In this document: positions 43,507 to 51,582 of the stretch, piece by piece | Layout: every line of letters starts with the position of its first letter | How positions within the stretch are numbered: the stretch's first letter is position 1 | From: JAAXHF01 sp963665955 | GTDB lineage: Bacteria > Desulfobacterota > Binatia > Bin18 | Length of the DNA stretch: 64,000 nucleotides | Reading direction: 5' to 3' | Assembly (NCBI GenBank): GCA_965231765.1 | Contig: OZ246887.1 | Coordinates: 3,286,001-3,350,000, forward strand | Made by a program: the position numbers and the translations under genes | Notes under the pieces: model-generated | Database searches by the model: none | What the model saw: only the letters and a program-made list of their open reading frames with translations | Told to the model about the DNA's origin: nothing

Positions 43507-45141
43507 CTAAAGACAGCCCAACACAATCCGGCTCAGGAGATCATCCGTTGGAATGTCGGCACAGGGATCATTGTTGGTACCGTCGTCGTCGCTCGGGGTA
43601 GGACCGAAGCCGAAGAACAGCTGGGATGCGTCTGCCAGTTCATTTTCCACAAACCGCCCAAAGTCGGCGCTGGAATCGTACGTGCCCACATCGAAGCCGC
43701 TAACCAGAATAAGATCATCCGTCCGGAAATCATCAACCAGAGGCATATTGCCGTCAGCACTATGCTGGATATTGACGTAAGCCTGCTTGCCATCCGGGGT
43801 AAAGATAAACCCCGTCGGTTCAGCCGAGGTATCGGCCAGAGTGAGGACCTTGACGCACCCGTCGGTCTTGATATCCGTATCGGCTCCGTCGGGTAAACAC
43901 GCCCACACATCGGCACCGCCACTGTTATCTTCGATCACGTACAGATTATTCGTCACCGGCTGGAAAGCCAGGTTATCCGGTTGGTTGAGATCAGGATTTC
44001 CTTCCACAAAGCGGTTGATGACCACCTGGCCAGTTTCCCCGGTCGCGGCAGTGATATCGCTATCTATGGCGCACTGGACTTCGCCGTAGTTGGCGGCGGA
44101 TTTGTTCCCTGTCGCAGCAAAACAGAACCGGACCCTATGCGGACTATTCGCATCGCCAAATTGTGGGTCGACATGCAAATCCTCAGGTCTGTAGTAGGCA
44201 GTGGCACCAGCTGACTGAGCTGCTTCGCGACCAATTCGAGGCGTGCCTTCGTCAGACGAATCTTCACTCGCCGGGGCCGGCGTCAGGGCAATCCATGCCC
44301 CCGCTCCGATTTCGCACCCTTGACCAAATTGCTGTTGATCGTCGCGACACGAGACCTGAAGCGCGTAGATTGTGCCAGAACCGAGCGGCGACTGATCCAG
44401 CGAAGAGATCGTGCCTCCGTTGTGCAAGCTTGTTGGAATAAATTTATAGATGGCACCGCCATCGGTGTCGCCGGGCTCGTAGCTGCCAGGACGTTCTTCG
44501 TCTCCAGCAATGATGACGCCGGAGTCGTCCACGACAAAACCTTCGTAGCGGATCACCGGCAACGCAGTATGTTTGACAATATAGGCGGAGGCATCTGCCC
44601 CAGTCTGGTCAACGATGGTGGCCGGTGCTCCGCCACTGCCCCGGTCAAGAACCGTATATACATTGGTCGTGATCGGATCGAGAATTTCATACGCCGACCC
44701 GGTATCGCTATCAAAGTCCTCTTCGGTGGCCAGTACGGTTCCCCAGGGAGTGGTTCGGATACCATCACAGATAGTCATACCGCGGACGATGGCCGTTACC
44801 CCGCGCGTTGCCAAATCAATGAGTTGTACGCTTGGTGTCAGTTTATCGCCGAAGACAAATGGGTCACCACACGTACCGGACAGACACTCTAGGCGTTCCT
44901 CAATGCACGCAATCAGGTGGGTAGGATTGTCTGAGTTATGAGGCCAAAAGACCATTTGGTCCCAGTCTTGGCCAACCTCGCGGCTAAAATATTCAACCGA
45001 AAGACCTTCGGCTAAAAAGGTCAACTGATCCTCAACCGCCTGGGTTGGCGTTCGAAAATCTTGGCTCAACACTGGTGTGGCCAAAACCGCCGTGAGAAGA
45101 ACAGTGCTCAACAATGTCCCAATACGTACCCACATATACAC
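43507..45141 (-). CDS. PhoX-like (DUF839) secreted phosphatase-family protein
   Basis: The 544-residue protein has a signal peptide (LLSTVLLTAVLATPVLSQ) and beta-propeller repeats in the DUF839/PhoX style: WDQMVFWPHNSDNPTHLIAC, EDFDSDTGSAYEILDP, YEGFVVDDSGVIIAGDE, GGAIYKFIP, QPDNLAFQPVTNNLYVIEDN and GFIFTPDGKQAYVNIQHS. PhoX enzymes are calcium- and iron-dependent alkaline phosphatases of the periplasm. The residues that bind metals resemble the family, but activity cannot be assured. A Pho box lies just upstream (45190-45217), which supports a phosphate-starvation role. Confidence 0.8.
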   Translation of the reverse strand: MYMWVRIGTLLSTVLLTAVLATPVLSQDFRTPTQAVEDQLTFLAEGLSVEYFSREVGQDWDQMVFWPHNSDNPTHLIACIEERLECLSGTCGDPFVFGDKLTPSVQLIDLATRGVTAIVRGMTICDGIRTTPWGTVLATEEDFDSDTGSAYEILDPITTNVYTVLDRGSGGAPATIVDQTGADASAYIVKHTALPVIRYEGFVVDDSGVIIAGDEERPGSYEPGDTDGGAIYKFIPTSLHNGGTISSLDQSPLGSGTIYALQVSCRDDQQQFGQGCEIGAGAWIALTPAPASEDSSDEGTPRIGREAAQSAGATAYYRPEDLHVDPQFGDANSPHRVRFCFAATGNKSAANYGEVQCAIDSDITAATGETGQVVINRFVEGNPDLNQPDNLAFQPVTNNLYVIEDNSGGADVWACLPDGADTDIKTDGCVKVLTLADTSAEPTGFIFTPDGKQAYVNIQHSADGNMPLVDDFRTDDLILVSGFDVGTYDSSADFGRFVENELADASQLFFGFGPTPSDDDGTNNDPCADIPTDDLLSRIVLGCL

Positions 45142-45173
45142 TCCTTTATCTACTATCTACAAAGTTGGCACCA

Positions 45174-45217
45174 TAATCGCATGAAAACTGTGACGGGAGT
45201 ATGGCAGTCCGATGACA
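45174..45217 (-). promoter_or_regulatory. Pho box and promoter of the PhoX-like gene
   Basis: Minus-strand half-sites TGTCAT (45217-45212), TGCCAT (45206-45201) and CGTCAC (45195-45190) are spaced by exactly 11 bases, as in PhoB sites. Ten bases further on is a -10-like GATTAT (45179-45174). The PhoX-like start is at 45141, so the leader would be short. Confidence 0.7.
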
Positions 45218-45333
45218 AAAAGACGATGAATGTGTGGCATTTATGTTTCAGATCGGCACCGCTCTTGGCGATTTGGTATTATGGTAAGCTGAGTTCGACG
45301 TCAGGATTGTGGAACGCGAAGCCCGGTGAGTAA

Positions 45334-45363
45334 GCGGGGAGGCATGCCCCACGCCCTCCCCGC
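45334..45363 (+). other. GC-rich hairpin upstream of a hypothetical gene
   Basis: GCGGGGAGG (45334-45342) and CCTCCCCGC (45355-45363) form a 9-bp stem with a 12-base loop. It ends seven bases before ATG 45370, so it could affect translation, or be a remnant of a mobile element end. No T-tract follows. Confidence 0.45.
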
Positions 45364-45369
45364 GAAAGG

Positions 45370-45756
45370 ATGCGCGGAGAGCTATGGGCGCGCTGTGATG
45401 GCGCCTTGTGGGACGCCGCCGCACAAGCCGCGGCCGTCATCTCCCGCGCTATGGGATACCGAGCCGGGCCGCCACCGCTGCCCGAAGAAACGGACTATGC
45501 CGGAGACGGCAAGGAACGCGATTGGTCGAACGCCTTAGATAAGAGAACCCAGCCGACCGATCCGCTGGAGCCTGCCACGACGGCGAACCAGCACGGGTGC
45601 CCGGATGAAACAGACTCCAGAATCGCCGCAGAAGAACTTGCCCGCCGCCGCGAAATTGACTGGCTGGGCGACGATTCGTTTGGGTCGAATTCAGAGCCGG
45701 CCGTCACAGACGGAGAGTCCGAGCCTCTCTACCGCCGGGACATCGACTGGTTGTAA
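45370..45756 (+). CDS. Hypothetical acidic protein with repeated REIDWL motif
   Basis: This 128-residue product has a GC-rich N-terminal half with alanine/tryptophan content (ELWARCDGALWDAAAQAAAV) and a linker of low complexity. The sequence RRREIDWLGDD occurs near residue 98 and is repeated as YRRDIDWL at the very C-terminus. Strong third-position GC bias suggests genuine coding. I do not recognise the family. It sits between the Pho-regulated PhoX gene and the McrBC island and faces away from PhoX. It may be a fragment of acquired DNA. The 160 bases that follow show nothing. Confidence 0.5.
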   Translation: MRGELWARCDGALWDAAAQAAAVISRAMGYRAGPPPLPEETDYAGDGKERDWSNALDKRTQPTDPLEPATTANQHGCPDETDSRIAAEELARRREIDWLGDDSFGSNSEPAVTDGESEPLYRRDIDWL

Positions 45757-45917
45757 CCGTATCCCCTGACGCCGAATCCAGATTCGCCTGCCACGAACCG
45801 CAGAGAGCCTTCTACACCGTACGACCCGCAATGGTATTAAGTGATGCATTCCGGGCCAGCATGCGCCGGGTGACTCTGACATCCTTCCAATTCGCGACGC
45901 GAAGGAGGTAAACACTA

Positions 45918-46958
45918 CTATTCGATTAAGTCCAACATACCTTGATGGATGTTGTGCCAGTTCTGAGCAAGATCGATGCTCCGGGCGCGAATCGGGAAGC
46001 CCTCCAGGCACACGTCCACCGCCACCGGCGCGTCAACTGTCGGGTAGAGCAGCATCCCTTCGTGCCTCGCTCCTGGCCCTGCTGTGGCCTCGCGATTTCT
46101 CAAGTAGGTCAAGAGTTGGTAGAGATTGTTCGAATGCAGCTTCCCGCCGTAACGGCCGCCCAAGGCCTCCCGGTAGTACTTGGCATCCATGATGATCCGA
46201 CGTTCTGGTGCTTCGAGAATGACGTCGGCTTCCATACGCGGAAGCTTCGAGCGCTGGTGGTCGGGCGTGCCTTCGTCAACCCACGCGATAGTACGCCCTT
46301 GATGGTTGACCCGATAACGGCCCTGCTCACGGCGGTAGAACCCGATGATGAAGTCCTCGTACAGTTTTTCCATCCGCTCTTCGCTGAAGTCGGTGAAGGT
46401 GGCATCCCCGGACCGCTCGTCGACCAGCAACTGCTCATGGATGAGCCTGCACACGGACAACAGGAATCGATAGTACCGACGGTTGCGGTCGAGATGCACC
46501 TGCCGGAACATCCGGCGGCTCAACGGCACCACGCTTACGCCGTCGAGCTTCGTGTAGGCGCTCCGGACTTCGGCGCGCACGTCCGAATGCAAGGTCGGGA
46601 GTCGCAGCAGGGATCTCAGCGTGGAGCGCAGGATGCGGTTGTGGAGCACGTCGTGCGACATCTCCTCAAAGTTACAAGCCACCTGACCGCGGGCGCGTAG
46701 CGCCCTTTTCACTGTCTCGCCCATGACGATCTTTCCGCGGATTCCGGCGAGATTCTCGTGCACATCCCGGTAGCCGCGATCGATGCCTCTGCGGATCAGT
46801 CGAAAGGTTCCCTCGGCCAGCACCTTTCCCAAAAGATCGTGAACTCTCTCCAACTCCTCCAACTCGTCCACCCGTACCACATCGCTTTCCTCGACATGGC
46901 CCCAGGCGTAGCACAGAAGGTAGTAGATGTTGGTAATGGGGATTTTCTTGTCGTTCAC
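45918..46958 (-). CDS. mcrC: McrC-family nuclease subunit of an McrBC restriction system
   Basis: The 346-residue protein matches McrC: NIYYLLCYAWGHV at the start, a helical middle with GTFRLIRRGIDRGYRDVHEN, and a PD-(D/E)xK nuclease core, MEADVILEAPERRIIMDAKYY near residues 241-262. McrC cleaves DNA at modified cytosine sites under control of the McrB AAA+ GTPase. It starts with GTG 46958, overlapping the mcrB stop (GTGA), so translation is coupled. Confidence 0.9.
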   Translation of the reverse strand: MNDKKIPITNIYYLLCYAWGHVEESDVVRVDELEELERVHDLLGKVLAEGTFRLIRRGIDRGYRDVHENLAGIRGKIVMGETVKRALRARGQVACNFEEMSHDVLHNRILRSTLRSLLRLPTLHSDVRAEVRSAYTKLDGVSVVPLSRRMFRQVHLDRNRRYYRFLLSVCRLIHEQLLVDERSGDATFTDFSEERMEKLYEDFIIGFYRREQGRYRVNHQGRTIAWVDEGTPDHQRSKLPRMEADVILEAPERRIIMDAKYYREALGGRYGGKLHSNNLYQLLTYLRNREATAGPGARHEGMLLYPTVDAPVAVDVCLEGFPIRARSIDLAQNWHNIHQGMLDLIE

Positions 46959-49171
46959 TGCCGCAATTTCTTGACCAGTTGATCAACCTGTTCTGGACGG
47001 TCGAACCAGTACTCACGCAGCAGGGGCGCTATCTGCGATTCGACGATGCCCAGGTACCACTGCTCGTCTGGCGACTCCTCGGGTACGAAGTAGCTGTGCC
47101 CGACCTCGAAGCCCGGGCCGAGATCCTTGCCGTCACGGATACGCTCGTTCAGCGCGGACAGGTTCCTGTCAATCCGGTCCACAAGGTCCCGGTCAACGTC
47201 CGCTTCCAGCAGGTATTCCCGAAACTTTCCAATGCCATACGCAGGCCTGAGCGTCTCGAACGCAAACCGGCGGCGCAATGCGTAGTCCACGATCGCCAGA
47301 GAGCGGTCCGCCGTATTCATGAGACCGAGAAGATGCACGTTGTCAGGGACGCTGAACCGCTCTCCCGACGCACTGTAGGTCAGTGTGATCGCGTGCTCCG
47401 GGCCGCGCTTGTCCGCTTCAATGAGCATGAGAAGCTCGCCGAAAATTCTGGATAGATTGCCCCGGTTGATCTCGTCGATGATGAAGATGAATTTTTTTTC
47501 GGGAACTTTCTCCGCGCGCTTGCAGAACTCGAAAAACACGCCGTCGCGCAACGTGAAACCGCCGGTCTCGGTCGGCCGCCAGCCCTGCACGAAGTCCTCA
47601 TAGGCATAGGATTGATGGAACTGCACCATCTCTATGGACTGCGAGTCCTTGTACCCCATCAGGCACCACGCGATCCGTCGCGCAATGAATGTCTTGCCGA
47701 CGCCCGGCGGCCCCTGAAGAATCAGGTTCTTCCGAAGTGCGATGGAGGCGAGGATGCGGCCGAACTGAGCTTCTTCCAAGAACAGGCCATCGAGTGCAGC
47801 GGCGATGTCATAGGGTTCGTTTTCCGGGCCACTGAGCCCGGTTTCCGGCTTTTCCGTATCGGTATCGATCAATTTGAAGATATCCCGTATCCACTTCTTG
47901 TAAGGGGTGAATCGAGTCAGCGTCTTGGTGGTGATCGGGTTCTTGAGGTTGATCGGTGCGCGGCAAGGATACCACTCGACCATCCGGAGGTTCCGATACT
48001 CCGGCCGCTCGGAATCGTAGGCGTACCCCCCAGCAACTTTTCCCCATGCGAGAATCGTGCTGCAACCTCTCTTGGCGATGAGAATGTCCCCGATATTCAT
48101 CTCATGGAATTCCCACGCCGCAAGTGACTGGTTGTAGGGGTTTTGCCCTGCGCCGTTCTCGATCAACGCACTGTGGATAGCCTCCCGGGACCCGTATTCG
48201 CTGAGGTCTCCGAGATCGTCCCACCCGATCGCCGCGATACCAAGTTTGCGGAATTCTCCCCACAACCGAGCACCCTCGCCCGGCGCGATACCCCACACGT
48301 CCGCCGTGCCGAAACGTTTCCGGTACCATGCTTCATCGTCGGTCCCATCTCTGGGACCATCAACGTTTGGCGGCGGCGAACCGCCTTGCCAAACCTCCCG
48401 GAAGGGAGATTTGTAAAAATGAATTTCTTGTCCGGGATGTTCGTCTTCGAGTCGTCTCCTTACTGCCAGCACCGCCTTGTCGAGTTCGATGAGGCTTATG
48501 CGGTCGACATCGGGAGTCTCGCCGGTTTCATTACAAAAAGCCTTTACGATGTTCTTTTTGTGGCGTGACGACACGATGGATTCGAACTCGTCGGGGAACA
48601 GCAGGAACAACAAGGCATGGCGGAATTGACGTCGGTGGCCGTCCGTTTGTCCGTCGAGCCATTCCGCGAAACTCCAGGGATCGTGCAGCAACGATTCCCG
48701 TTTCCTTGCGGAACGGGAGTTCCAGTCGAGCATCATGGTGATGATGAACCTGAACTCACGCCACTGGTGGCTTAGATAGGCCATGCCCGGATTGACAATC
48801 CCTCCGTCCAGAACATTGCCTAACGCCCAGTGATCTTCGGGCAACGCCGTTCCCGACCACTTCCAGACCGTCCTGATCCTGTCGAGCTTCTTTACCCGGG
48901 TTACGGAACTCACGATTAGGTAATACACCCACGTGATTTCCGCCCACAGACGCTGTGCCTCCGGGGGCGCGGGTTCGAGTTGGCGGCGTAGCTTTTCCTC
49001 GAACGAATCGCTTCCCTCATCGGGATGTTCGACGAAGTAGGTTTGAAGTTCCCCGAAATGTTCGCGCGTCCAGAGCCTTTCCTCACCGAACAGCGAACTA
49101 CCATGGAGCAGGCATTCGTGCTTCCACCGTTCAGCGGCGTCGAGGATTGCGGCGCTTCTCAATCGACTCAT
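46955..49171 (-). CDS. mcrB: McrB-family AAA+ GTPase with N-terminal sensor domains
   Basis: The 738-residue protein has a ~260-residue helical N-terminal domain, a putative EVE/PUA-like modified-base sensor at about 290-400 (WGIAPGEGARLWGEFRKLGI, GDILIAKRGCSTILAWGKV), and the McrB motor: Walker A ILQGPPGVGKTFIARR near 482, Walker B FIFIIDEINRGNLSRIFGEL near 560 with the McrB-type NRGN, and NTADRSLAIVDYALRRRFAF. McrB rings recognise modified DNA and hydrolyse GTP to activate McrC. Its ATG overlaps (ATGA) the stop of the HsdM/HsdS remnant upstream. It appears complete. Confidence 0.9.
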   Translation of the reverse strand: MSRLRSAAILDAAERWKHECLLHGSSLFGEERLWTREHFGELQTYFVEHPDEGSDSFEEKLRRQLEPAPPEAQRLWAEITWVYYLIVSSVTRVKKLDRIRTVWKWSGTALPEDHWALGNVLDGGIVNPGMAYLSHQWREFRFIITMMLDWNSRSARKRESLLHDPWSFAEWLDGQTDGHRRQFRHALLFLLFPDEFESIVSSRHKKNIVKAFCNETGETPDVDRISLIELDKAVLAVRRRLEDEHPGQEIHFYKSPFREVWQGGSPPPNVDGPRDGTDDEAWYRKRFGTADVWGIAPGEGARLWGEFRKLGIAAIGWDDLGDLSEYGSREAIHSALIENGAGQNPYNQSLAAWEFHEMNIGDILIAKRGCSTILAWGKVAGGYAYDSERPEYRNLRMVEWYPCRAPINLKNPITTKTLTRFTPYKKWIRDIFKLIDTDTEKPETGLSGPENEPYDIAAALDGLFLEEAQFGRILASIALRKNLILQGPPGVGKTFIARRIAWCLMGYKDSQSIEMVQFHQSYAYEDFVQGWRPTETGGFTLRDGVFFEFCKRAEKVPEKKFIFIIDEINRGNLSRIFGELLMLIEADKRGPEHAITLTYSASGERFSVPDNVHLLGLMNTADRSLAIVDYALRRRFAFETLRPAYGIGKFREYLLEADVDRDLVDRIDRNLSALNERIRDGKDLGPGFEVGHSYFVPEESPDEQWYLGIVESQIAPLLREYWFDRPEQVDQLVKKLRQ

Positions 49172-49749
49172 GGAACCCCCTTGGGATTTCCTACATAGTA
49201 ATGCATACCTCCCAGTAGGCGGGACATGAGAGACGCGCTTAGCGCCAATGCGGTGCCAGAACCGGCCTCTGTGAGAGGGACCATAAATCGCGCTGCTTGC
49301 ACGATCCGAATATATCGGCGTTGTAAGTCAATCGGTGGAACCGGAATCGGCAAACGGCTCAGGCTCGCGATGTTGATGTTATAGTTTCCGGCCGTGGTCC
49401 GCGCCAAACTCAATATGACCTTGCGCATCATTACGGTACTGAGAGTCCCAGCGACATATTCGGAGCTAATAACACTGTCAGACTTCAGGCGTGCTCGAAT
49501 AAGGTAGGATGCATAGGCAGCACGGCGGTTGCCGGAAAATACCGCGCATCGGCCAACCCGGTCATGGAACGCGGCGATCAGATCCGGCAAATCGTCCTCA
49601 TTGATCGGCTGGTCATGGTTGGCGTCCAGCTTGAAGCCGTCGTTGTCGGCGTACAGGAACATCACCCGCTCGGTCGTCCCGCCTCTTGCGAAGATCAGCA
49701 CCGATGTCTTGACGCCCGAATAGGGGTTGAAGACCCCGCCAGGCAGGGG
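49168..49749 (-). pseudogene. Fused remnant of type I methyltransferase (HsdM) and specificity (HsdS) genes
   Basis: From 49749 the frame reads LPGGVFNPYSGVKTSVLIFA, the late motif region of an HsdM N6-adenine methyltransferase, and continues to DDLPDLIAAFHDR. Near 49570 it passes without a stop into the second half of an HsdS target-recognition domain (AVFSGNRRAAYASYLIRARL, then SRLPIPVPPIDLQRRYIRIV). GTG 49701 is the first start codon. The SAM-binding, catalytic NPPY and first recognition domains are absent, so the protein cannot be a functional methylase. It retains an ATGA overlap with mcrB, so it may still serve for translational coupling. Confidence 0.75.
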
Positions 49750-49915
49750 TCAGCTTGTGGGCTCGGGCCTGACCACCCTTCTGGCCCAAAATCTGGCTGG
49801 CGGTTTGGACTGAGATGGGTGTTTCTGCTTCTTCGCCCGTGGCGATCCGGGCAACCCGGACTGCTGCGCCGATGGCATTGGCTGGGCGCTTTTGTCCCTG
49901 TGGGCCGCGTGGCAT
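49613..49915 (-). pseudogene. Truncated small 'MPRGP' family gene running into hsdM remnant
   Basis: The gene starts at ATG 49915 after a strong GGGGAGGAGG site. Residues 1-55 (MPRGPQGQKRPANAIGAAVR, VARIATGEEAE, LGQKGGQARAHKLTP) match a widespread small basic protein family of unknown function that normally ends shortly after the KGGKARA-LTP motif. After LTP (about 49752) the reading frame continues out of frame through the HsdM fragment to 49613, giving an unrelated 45-residue tail. The natural end is therefore lost at a recombination point. The promoter and start are intact, so a fusion peptide may be made. Confidence 0.65.
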
Positions 49916-49945
49916 GGTGTCCTCCTCCCCGGTTTGGCGGCTTCC

Positions 49946-50001
49946 TTGTAGTACAATTATAGATGCTGCGTCTAGAGGATGCTACAACATTTTGTAGCAT
50001 C
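49946..50001 (-). promoter_or_regulatory. Palindromic operator-like promoter region
   Basis: A perfect palindrome GATGCTACAA-CATT-TTGTAGCATC spans 49978-50001 and a second, TTGTAGTACAA, spans 49946-49956. Between them on the minus strand is a consensus -10 TATAAT (49961-49956), with TTGTAG (49987-49982) 20 bases upstream as a -35-like site. Three TTGTAG half-sites flank the promoter, as for a repressor operator. On the plus strand the larger palindrome is followed by ATTTTTT and could also end transcription. Confidence 0.55.
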
Positions 50002-50158
50002 ATTTTTTGGGCTGTCAGCGGACGAGCTTATTGGGACAGGTGACGATACGCTACCAATGCCTGAAAAGGCAAAAATGGGCGGGCGAATTTTTGAAACTGA
50101 GACACTACCGAATATCCCTAGAGAAGATGAGGATGGAGTGAAAGACGCAAAGCGTTGA
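49979..50158 (+). pseudogene. Probable C-terminal remnant of an XRE-type regulator
   Basis: This 59-residue frame begins directly after an in-frame stop and reads LQHFVASFFGLSADELIGTG, which resembles the last helix of the XRE helix-turn-helix domain (FFGVSVDELIG-type), then a proline/acidic tail ending KDAKR. The recognition helix is missing and there is no ribosome site. I read it as the end of a regulator gene cut by the same rearrangements that made the HsdM/HsdS mosaic. It may have acted on the adjacent palindromes. Confidence 0.4.
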
Positions 50159-50341
50159 GCAGGGGCTACGCGGGGATGTGATTGCTCGACTTGACTGCCT
50201 TCCATTTACAAATACGATCCGTTCTCGCCTGGAGCGCAAGATTACACAAGACTGACAGAGAAGACCATATCTAGCTGATACTCCAGCGAACCTAGGTTAA
50301 CCGTCGAACTGGTGACGCAGCATGATTTTCTAATCGAAAAG

Positions 50342-50443
50342 AGAAAAAAAGCCCGCAGGAAAAAGGAGGGGAACCTGCGGGCTTATTGCCGTCGCTGAAT
50401 CGGGGAGAACTCAGCGATGCAAAGGACTGTCGTTACTCGACCT
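50342..50443 (-). ncRNA. Candidate small RNA with two C-rich hairpin loops
   Basis: The minus strand encodes a predicted ~100-nt transcript. First hairpin: TCGCTGA / TCAGCGA (50392-50417), 7 bp, loop GTTCTCCCCGAT. Second hairpin: AAGCCCGCAGG / CCTGCGGGCTT (50349-50384), a perfect 11-bp stem, loop TTCCCCTCCTTTTT, followed by a run of T, so it is also an intrinsic terminator. A small 5' stem GTCG/CGAC precedes them. No open frame of note lies in it. C-rich loops such as CUCCCC and CCCCUCC are complementary to Shine-Dalgarno sequences, as in the trans-acting C/U-loop small RNAs of Rhodobacter and Staphylococcus. It would start at an extended -10 promoter. Confidence 0.7.
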
Positions 50444-50449
50444 GAGCCT

Positions 50450-50477
50450 AGTGTAGCAAAGTTGAGAAAAATTGGAA
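50450..50477 (-). promoter_or_regulatory. Extended -10 promoter of the candidate small RNA
   Basis: On the minus strand TGC-TACACT has the TGn extension and a -10 at 50455-50450. A weak -35 TTCCAA (50477-50472) lies 16 bases upstream, and the region beyond it (to about 50520) is very AT-rich, like an UP element. The start would be near 50443. Confidence 0.55.
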
Positions 50478-50859
50478 TATAAGCCGGAAATATTTTATTT
50501 GAATAATTTTATTAGAAAAACTTATGGATAAAAATCGCACTAGATGTATCGTACTTCTGCCTCACATGGTTATAGGCAGGATACTCAAAGAAGTGTAGGC
50601 AAAAAAGTTACCGTCGGCCATCAGCACGGTTTCCGGGTGAGAAAAGATGGCTTTTATGCCTACAGGTTTGGTATCCTCGACACATCCCCCGGACCTCTCC
50701 TGGACATCCCTCGGGAAGCCTGGACGGCGCACCTTCGCTGTGGGCTCTTTTTTCTACTTCTCAGTCGCAGACTGCCGCTAGGCCCGTTCCGTTCCCCGTT
50801 TTCGACTTCATAACCCCTTGCTCGATCGTAGAAAGTTTCAACGTATTCGCCGTGACCGG
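50478..50859. other. Gene-free stretch
   Basis: After the AT-rich upstream region of the candidate small RNA (to ~50520) there is no supported gene. A frame of 89 codons at 50544-50813 has no ribosome site and no family-like sequence. The stretch 50159-50341 on the other side is likewise empty. Confidence 0.4.
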
Positions 50860-51582
50860 CTATGGGCGGTGAGCGTATTGGTCTGGGTGACGCAACATAT
50901 AGGCTGGGCCATGCACGCCGTTGATAGCGGCATTCTCACCATAGATGTGCTCCTTCATCCACTTGAAGTTTGTCCGATTCTCACCCAGGTGGGCCAGACT
51001 TTGGGCACGTTCGATAGCGCTGGGTAAGACCGCAGGAAGAGCAGCGACTTGCTGTACGATCCCAGCGCTGAGCGCAGCAGGACCACTCCAGCGACGGGCC
51101 AGCTGGACCGTCTGAAAAAAGGCAGGCATCGGTATTTTGTGACGGAACAGCGCCAGCTCTGGCTCGGGGATGGTCATGCCGAGCTCTATTTCATTAGCGC
51201 ACAGAAACCCTCGGTCTTGGCGCATGGTACGCTCATCGTGACACAAGGCAATCATAAAGCCGGCCCCGAAGGCGTGTCCATTCACTGCGCAGATGGTAGG
51301 CATAGGAAAGGTCATCATCCGTGCAAAGAGGGCCATTATTTCCGGACCGAAGGCTTTGCGATCGCCGCCTAGATGCTCGCCGTCGGAGCTGATCCACTCA
51401 AGATCGAGTCCGTTCGAAAAGAACTTGGGGTTGTCCGAGGCGGTGACTAAAGCGGCAGGACCGCTGGACTGCTCAATTTCGTCCAATGCCTGTGCAAACG
51501 CTCGGGTAAACGTCGTATTCCAACGGTTTTCCCCTTCGGTCATAGTGAGGACGAAGACGTCTTGGTGTTTGTCGATTTTCAT
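50860..51582 (-). CDS. Enoyl-CoA hydratase/isomerase-family protein
   Basis: From ATG 51582 the product has 240 residues: VLTMTEGENRWNT at the start, the CoA/oxyanion segment NPKFFSNGLDLEWI, and PTICAVNGHAFGAGFMIALC with ERTMRQDRGFLCANEIELGM. The crotonase fold is clear. The EGENRWNT N-terminus resembles the delta3-delta2 enoyl-CoA isomerase (Eci) subgroup rather than classical hydratases. The start has AGGAGA five bases upstream; the in-frame extension to 51744 is not supported. A 160-base leader and no partner gene are seen. Confidence 0.85.
   Translation of the reverse strand: MKIDKHQDVFVLTMTEGENRWNTTFTRAFAQALDEIEQSSGPAALVTASDNPKFFSNGLDLEWISSDGEHLGGDRKAFGPEIMALFARMMTFPMPTICAVNGHAFGAGFMIALCHDERTMRQDRGFLCANEIELGMTIPEPELALFRHKIPMPAFFQTVQLARRWSGPAALSAGIVQQVAALPAVLPSAIERAQSLAHLGENRTNFKWMKEHIYGENAAINGVHGPAYMLRHPDQYAHRP

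Noticed and set aside
45942..46700. 252-codon plus-strand frame opposite mcrC
   Set aside because: Antisense to a convincing McrC gene that carries the nuclease motif.
50342..50384. Hairpin as the terminator of the enoyl-CoA hydratase transcript only
   Set aside because: It lies about 480 bases downstream of that gene, with a separate promoter-like element 65 bases before it, so an independent small RNA is the better reading, though read-through termination remains possible.
50544..50813. 89-codon plus-strand frame between the candidate small RNA and enoyl-CoA hydratase gene
   Set aside because: No ribosome site, low-quality protein sequence and no neighbour logic.
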